From DATJXG01 sp035500455 (lineage in GTDB: Bacteria > Acidobacteriota > Terriglobia > Terriglobales > Acidobacteriaceae): a DNA stretch of 29,337 nt. The DNA lies in NCBI GenBank assembly GCA_035500455.1, contig DATJXG010000440.1, forward strand, positions 1 through 29,337, written 5' to 3'. Shown here one piece after another: positions 24,868 through 29,337 of the stretch. Positions within the stretch are counted from its first letter, which is position 1, and each line of letters starts with the position of its first letter. A program made the position numbers and the translations under genes. The notes below the pieces were generated by a model, which worked only from the letters and a program-made list of their open reading frames with translations, did no database searches and was not told the origin of the DNA.

Positions 24868-24959
24868 GCCGCGCTGCCATCTTAGCGATAGGCCCAAAGC
24901 ATAACGCGGCTTCGGAAGGACAAGGACGAATGGGCGGAGGTCACACACGCTGCGCCGAG

Positions 24960-24987
24960 CTGAGAGGGGCCGCGGATTGGGTATAAT
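24960..24987 (+). promoter_or_regulatory. Sigma-70-like promoter of the transglutaminase-amidoligase genes
   Basis: A perfect -10 box TATAAT (24982-24987) is preceded after 16 bases by CTGAGA (24960-24965), which matches TTGACA at four of six positions. Transcription would start near 24994, leaving a leader of about 60 bases before the ATG at 25053. The rest of the 280-base divergent gap (24773-25052) shows no gene. Confidence 0.6.
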
Positions 24988-25052
24988 CCTACACCACGGA
25001 ACTGCCGGGATGCTTCCACGACGAACATCCGAAGCCGAATGCTGCACACGTT

Positions 25053-28000
25053 ATGGCCATACGAGTTGCGCTCAACCACAAGACCCGCTACCGCTATGCC
25101 AAGCCGGTGTGGCTGTCGCCGCACGTCGTCAGGCTGCGGCCCGCGCCGCACTCCCGCACGCCGGTGCCCAGCTATTCTCTGAAAGTTACGCCGTCTGAAC
25201 ATTTCATCAATTGGCAGCAGGATCCCTACAGCAACCGGCTGGCGCGGCTGGTGTTTCCCAAGAAGACTTCCGAGTTTTCGGTCGAAGTGGATCTGGTGGC
25301 GGAGCTAACCGTCATTAATCCTTTCGACTTCTTTCTGGAGAAGTATGCCGAGGAATATCCCTTCACGTATGACGCGGTTCTCTCCCGCGAACTGATTCCG
25401 TATCTCGAGGCGGCGCCTCCCGGCCCCGCGCTTCAGGCTCTGATTGGGGAAGTGCGCAGCGATCACGGCAAAGAGAAGCTGCGCTCTGTGGATTTTCTGG
25501 TCGCAGTAAATCAGCTGATTCAGCGGCGCATAAAGTATTTGATCCGCATGGAGCCGGGAATTCAGACGCCGGAGGAAACCCTGGCCCTGCAAAGCGGGTC
25601 CTGCCGCGATAGCGCCTGGCTGCAGGTGCAGTTGCTTCGGCATCTCGGTCTGGCGGCGCGGTTTGTTTCCGGATACCTGATTCAACTTGCGCCCGACGTT
25701 AAGTCGCTGGATGGCCCGAGCGGAACCGAAAAGGACTTCACCGATCTGCACGCGTGGACCGAAGTGTATCTTCCCGGCGCGGGATGGGTTGGGCTAGACG
25801 CAACCTCGGGCCTGTTCGCCGATGAAGGACATATTCCGTTGGCGTGCTCGGCCGATCCGGTTACGGCGGCGGCGATCACGGGATTTTTCTCGCCCGACAA
25901 CGAAGCCATCGTGGACGCCGAAGACGGCGCCGGCGGCGAAGTTGACAGCAAATTCGATTTTTCGATGTCGGTGACGCGCATTCATGAAGACCCGCGCGTC
26001 ACCAAGCCGTATTCCGACGAGCAATGGGCGGAGATTGAAACTCTGGGCCATCAGGTGGACGCGCAGATCAAGGCGCAGGATGTGCGCCTGACACTGGGCG
26101 GTGAGCCGACGTTCGTCTCGATCGACGACATGGACGGCGAGGAATGGAACATGACGGCGCTGGGGCCGAACAAGTACCGGCTTGCGGAGCGTCTTGCACG
26201 GCGGTTGCGCACGCGCTTTGCGCCCGGCGGACTGCTGCATCACGGGCAGGGAAAGTGGTATCCGGGAGAGTCTTTGCCGCGCTGGGCGCTGGGATTGTAT
26301 TGGCGCAAGGATGGGCAGCCGGTGTGGCGCGACCCGGCTCTCAGTGCGGACGAGACCGATCCCGGCAAGCCGGCAGAACATAAGCCGATAGAAGAAGATG
26401 CGCGCAAGTTCATTCTTGAGCTGAGCCAGCGGCTGGAGGTGAATCCGAACCATGCGCTGCCCGGCTACGAGGACAGTTGGTACTACCTGTGGAAAGAGCG
26501 GCGCCTGCCGGTCAACGTAGATCCGTTTGACAACAAGCTCGAGAATCCCGAAGACCGGGAGCGGATGGCGCGCATTTTCGAGGAGGGACTGCAGAAGGTT
26601 GTGGGCTACGCGCTCCCGCTGAAGCGCGAATCTTACAGCGATGGCGGAAGCGCCTGGGCCAGCGGCGCATGGTTTTTTCGTCCGGAGCGAATGTACCTGA
26701 TTCCCGGCGACTCGCCGATGGGCTTTCGTCTGCCGCTGGATTCGATTCCGTGGGTGCGCGAGTCGGAGTTTCCGCACATTCATGAGCAGGACCCGATGGA
26801 GAACCGGCCGCCCCTGCCCAGCCGCGACGCAATGTCGAGGCAGGCGCGCTTTCCGGGCGCACCTGGGCCGCGCTTTCCCGAAGGCTTCGTGGAGCAGCGG
26901 CTTGGCCCGGAGGTGGTTGGGCCGAGGCCACGCCGGCAGAAGTATCCGGAGGATTTGCCGCCGGCTCAGGGAGAATCTGCGTCGTGGATCGTGCGCACAG
27001 CGCTATGCACGCAGGTGCGCGATGGCGTGCTGCGCGTATTCATGCCGCCGCAGCGCTATCTGGAAGACTACCTGGAGCTGGTCGCGGCGATTGAAGATAC
27101 GGCGGCCAACTTAGGGCAGCCGGTGCTGATCGAAGGTTACACGCCGCCTTCCGATCCGCGAATCAACACGATTAAGGTGACGCCCGACCCGGGCGTGATT
27201 GAAGTCAATACCAGTCCCGCATCATGCTGGGATGAATTGGTGAATAACACCACAGCGCTCTACGAAGAAGCGCGGCTGACGCGGCTGGGCACAGAGAAAT
27301 TCATGCTCGATGGCCGCCACACCGGTACGGGCGGAGGAAATCACATTGTTGTGGGCGGGCCGTCGCCGGCGGATTCACCTTTGCTGCGCAATCCTGCGTT
27401 GCTGAGCAGCCTTGTCGGTTATTGGCACAACCATCCTGCACTCTCCTATTTATTCAGTGGCCTTTTCGTCGGGCCCACCAGCCAGGCGCCTCGCATTGAT
27501 GAAGCCCGCAACGACCAGGTTTACGAAGTGGAGCTGGCTTTCAAGCAGGTTCCCGAGAGCAAAGCTCCGCTGTGGCTGGTGGACCGCGTCTTCCGAAATC
27601 TGCTGGTGGATGCGACAGGCAACACCCATCGCGCGGAATTCTGCATCGACAAGCTGTATGCGCCGGACTCCGCCTCCGGACGGCAAGGCCTGCTGGAGAT
27701 GCGGGCGTTCGAAATGCCTCCGCACGCGCGCATGAGCCTTACCCAGCACTTGCTGCTGCAATCGCTGATTGCTAAGTTTTGGAAGCGTCCGTATGACGAG
27801 AAGCTGGTGAGGTGGCGCACGGAAATCCACGACCGCTTCATGCTCCCGCATTTCGTGCGGCAGGATCTGGAAGATGTGGTCGCGGACCTGAATGAGGCCG
27901 GCTATCCATTCAAGCTGGAATGGTTCGCTCCTCATTTTGAGTTCCGCTTCCCGCACTTCGGCACCATCGAACATCGCGGGGTTGAATTGGAGTTGCGGCA

Positions 28001-28487
28001 GGCGATCGAGCCTTGGCATGTTTTAGGCGAGGAAGGAGCGGCGGGCAGCACGGTGCGCTACGTCGATTCTTCCCTGGAAAGGGTCCAGGTTCTGGTCAAC
28101 GGGATGGTCGATCCCCGCCACGTAGTCACTTGCAACGGCAGGCGGGTGCCGATGCATCCAACGGGTCCGAACGGGCAGTTTGTCGCAGGCGTGCGCTATC
28201 GGGCGTGGCAACCACCGAATTGTCTTCATCCGACCATAGGGGTTCATTCGCCGCTGGTGTTCGACATCGTGGACACCTGGGCGGGAAGGTCTATCGGGGG
28301 ATGCACCTACCACGTGTCGCATCCCGGCGGGCTGAGTTATGAACGCTTTCCGGTGAATGCCTACGAAGCCGAATCGCGGAGGATTTCGCGGTTCTTCAAG
28401 TTCGGGCACACTCCCGGGCCGATGGCGGTGGAAGAAGAACGCGTCACCCACGAATATCCTCTGACCCTGGACCTGAGACTGCGGTAA
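25053..28487 (+). CDS. Transglutaminase-like and DUF2126 (putative amidoligase) fusion protein
   Basis: Predicted cytoplasmic 1144-residue two-part enzyme. Residues 1-270 contain a bacterial transglutaminase-like N-terminal domain (NHKTRYRYAKPV at 8-19) and a papain-like transglutaminase core with the full triad: Cys184 (SGSCRDSAW), His233 (LHAWTEVYLPG) and Asp249 (GLDATSG). From about residue 343 to the end is the DUF2126 domain (VRLTLGGEPTF, GGLLHHGQGKWYPGE, PGYEDSWYYL, PGDSPMGFRLPL, HTGTGGGNHIVVGG), which family studies place among amidoligases of the glutamine-synthetase/COOH-NH2 ligase fold. Together they could form or cleave amide bonds on peptides. No signal peptide is seen. The ATG has no clear Shine-Dalgarno sequence. 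It is followed after 16 bases by an ATP-grasp gene, the usual partner of this family. Confidence 0.92.
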   Translation: MAIRVALNHKTRYRYAKPVWLSPHVVRLRPAPHSRTPVPSYSLKVTPSEHFINWQQDPYSNRLARLVFPKKTSEFSVEVDLVAELTVINPFDFFLEKYAEEYPFTYDAVLSRELIPYLEAAPPGPALQALIGEVRSDHGKEKLRSVDFLVAVNQLIQRRIKYLIRMEPGIQTPEETLALQSGSCRDSAWLQVQLLRHLGLAARFVSGYLIQLAPDVKSLDGPSGTEKDFTDLHAWTEVYLPGAGWVGLDATSGLFADEGHIPLACSADPVTAAAITGFFSPDNEAIVDAEDGAGGEVDSKFDFSMSVTRIHEDPRVTKPYSDEQWAEIETLGHQVDAQIKAQDVRLTLGGEPTFVSIDDMDGEEWNMTALGPNKYRLAERLARRLRTRFAPGGLLHHGQGKWYPGESLPRWALGLYWRKDGQPVWRDPALSADETDPGKPAEHKPIEEDARKFILELSQRLEVNPNHALPGYEDSWYYLWKERRLPVNVDPFDNKLENPEDRERMARIFEEGLQKVVGYALPLKRESYSDGGSAWASGAWFFRPERMYLIPGDSPMGFRLPLDSIPWVRESEFPHIHEQDPMENRPPLPSRDAMSRQARFPGAPGPRFPEGFVEQRLGPEVVGPRPRRQKYPEDLPPAQGESASWIVRTALCTQVRDGVLRVFMPPQRYLEDYLELVAAIEDTAANLGQPVLIEGYTPPSDPRINTIKVTPDPGVIEVNTSPASCWDELVNNTTALYEEARLTRLGTEKFMLDGRHTGTGGGNHIVVGGPSPADSPLLRNPALLSSLVGYWHNHPALSYLFSGLFVGPTSQAPRIDEARNDQVYEVELAFKQVPESKAPLWLVDRVFRNLLVDATGNTHRAEFCIDKLYAPDSASGRQGLLEMRAFEMPPHARMSLTQHLLLQSLIAKFWKRPYDEKLVRWRTEIHDRFMLPHFVRQDLEDVVADLNEAGYPFKLEWFAPHFEFRFPHFGTIEHRGVELELRQAIEPWHVLGEEGAAGSTVRYVDSSLERVQVLVNGMVDPRHVVTCNGRRVPMHPTGPNGQFVAGVRYRAWQPPNCLHPTIGVHSPLVFDIVDTWAGRSIGGCTYHVSHPGGLSYERFPVNAYEAESRRISRFFKFGHTPGPMAVEEERVTHEYPLTLDLRLR

Positions 28488-28503
28488 GCGAGCGGATCAC
28501 ACT

Positions 28504-29337
28504 ATGCAGGCACCCAACCCTCCGGAGATGGTGGAAGGAAACCGGCCGCAGACCTTTGCCGGAAATTACTCGGGTGCCGGCAACCTGCCGGATGAGATGA
28601 CGGGCCCTGATGGTGCCCTGCGGCCGCACTGGCAAGGGTTCGTCGCGATGCTGGACGATCTCGGCTCCGACGAACTGCGGCGGCGCTGGGACCACGCCCG
28701 GCGGCTGATCCACGAAAATGGAGTTACCCACAATATTTACGGAGACCCGGACGGCCTTGACCGGCCGTGGAGCCTCGACCCCATTCCTCTGCTGATTCCG
28801 GCGGCGGAATGGAACATGGTCGCGGATGGGCTGGCGCAACGGGCGCGCCTCTTCGACCGCCTGATGGCGGACTTATACGGGCCCGCCGTAACTGTGTTTG
28901 AGGGCCTGATCCCTGCCGAACTGGTGTGGGCGAATCCTGGTTTTCTGCGCGCCTGCCATGGCACCAAGCTCCCCCAGGAGCGCTGGCTGCATATTTACGC
29001 CGCCGACCTGGTTCGCGCGACGGACGGACATTACCAGGTGCTCGGCGACCGCGCCCAGGCGCCTTCCGGCGCGGGCTACACACTGGAAAATCGCATCGTG
29101 CTTTCGCGCACTCTGCCCAGCGTTTTCCGCCAGTGCAACGTCGCGCGGCTGGCGCCGTATTTCGCGGCGCTGCGCGATTCGCTGGCCTCGTTGGCACCGG
29201 GCAATCCGGATGCTCCGCGGGTGGTGCTGCTCACGCCCGGGCCCTACAACGAAACTTACTTCGAGCACTCCTACCTGGCGCGCTATCTGGGCTACTCGCT
29301 GGTGCAGGGAAACGATCTCACCGTTCGCGACGCAAAC
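28504..29337 (+). CDS. Circularly permuted ATP-grasp protein (3' end beyond the window)
   Basis: An open frame of 278 codons from ATG at 28504 to the window edge without a stop. It encodes the N-terminal part of a circularly permuted ATP-grasp protein of the COG2308 type. Recognisable segments are NGVTHNIYGDPDG (72-84), PWSLDPIPLLIP, ARLFDRLMADLYGP, GDRAQAPSGAGYTLENRIVLSRTLP and VVLLTPGPYNETYFEHSYLARYLG. Such proteins are thought to ligate amino or carboxyl groups using ATP and are commonly encoded beside DUF2126 and alpha-E proteins. Only 16 bases separate it from the upstream fusion gene, so they are surely co-transcribed. The C-terminal half, with remaining catalytic residues, cannot be seen. 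Confidence 0.9.
   Translation, partial: MQAPNPPEMVEGNRPQTFAGNYSGAGNLPDEMTGPDGALRPHWQGFVAMLDDLGSDELRRRWDHARRLIHENGVTHNIYGDPDGLDRPWSLDPIPLLIPAAEWNMVADGLAQRARLFDRLMADLYGPAVTVFEGLIPAELVWANPGFLRACHGTKLPQERWLHIYAADLVRATDGHYQVLGDRAQAPSGAGYTLENRIVLSRTLPSVFRQCNVARLAPYFAALRDSLASLAPGNPDAPRVVLLTPGPYNETYFEHSYLARYLGYSLVQGNDLTVRDAN

Noticed and set aside
25794..26783. 329-codon minus-strand frame opposite the DUF2126 fusion gene
   Set aside because: It is fully inside a gene with a clear family match and its product is Arg/His/Gln-rich with no recognisable motif.
1..29337. CRISPR arrays, tRNA or rRNA genes, insertion sequences, phage genes
   Set aside because: I saw no regularly spaced direct repeats, no tRNA- or rRNA-like segment and no transposase or integrase motif.

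Overview
The window looks like part of a chromosome of a GC-rich, diderm soil bacterium. An Acidobacteriota (Terriglobia-type) host is my best guess. It rests on the UpxY-type antiterminator inside a Wza/Wzz export operon, the dispersed palindrome at 23.1-23.2 kb, and the overall gene style. No rRNA, tRNA or taxonomic marker gene is present, so this is inference only.

Region 1 (about 22.4 kb down to 0.04 kb, almost all on the minus strand) is a nearly complete Wzx/Wzy-type exopolysaccharide locus. Read from its promoter end it encodes: an outer-membrane export protein with an SLBB domain, a Wzz/GumC-like chain-length protein, a P-loop protein resembling a degenerate BY-kinase, a NusG/UpxY antiterminator, a WbaP-type initiating phosphoglycosyltransferase, a Wzx flippase, a Wzy/WaaL polymerase, a NodB-type deacetylase, a GT4-FkbM fusion, a second GT4, a sulfotransferase, a SAM methyltransferase, a GDP-mannose 3,5-epimerase homologue, a WecG/TagA glycosyltransferase and a CelD/BcsL acyltransferase. 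Several junctions overlap as ATGA or are spaced by a few bases, as in an operon. The sugar-nucleotide epimerase and the sulfotransferase together suggest a decorated, possibly sulfated polymer containing L-galactose or L-gulose.

Region 2 (3.7-7.7 kb, plus strand) interrupts that locus. Two tandem paralogous secreted right-handed beta-helix proteins, each with a C-terminal Ig-like domain, point the opposite way. Upstream lies a promoter-like sequence carrying a palindromic candidate operator, and a stem-loop separates the two genes. They probably act on the polysaccharide outside the cell.

Region 3 (22.5-24.8 kb, minus strand) is unrelated to polysaccharide. It holds a stand-alone protein resembling the C-terminal part of RarA/MgsA, a 23-bp inverted repeat, and two overlapping SsuC-like ABC permease genes with no ATPase or binding protein beside them.

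Region 4 (25.0 kb to the end, plus strand) starts behind a perfect TATAAT box. It encodes a 1144-residue transglutaminase-DUF2126 (putative amidoligase) fusion, followed 16 bases later by a circularly permuted ATP-grasp protein cut by the window edge. This is the start of a conserved but functionally unassigned peptide-ligase gene cluster and is the most intriguing system here.

Starts were re-chosen from ribosome binding sites and family alignment where the longest reading frame was clearly over-extended. All family assignments come from reading motifs by eye; no database search was run.
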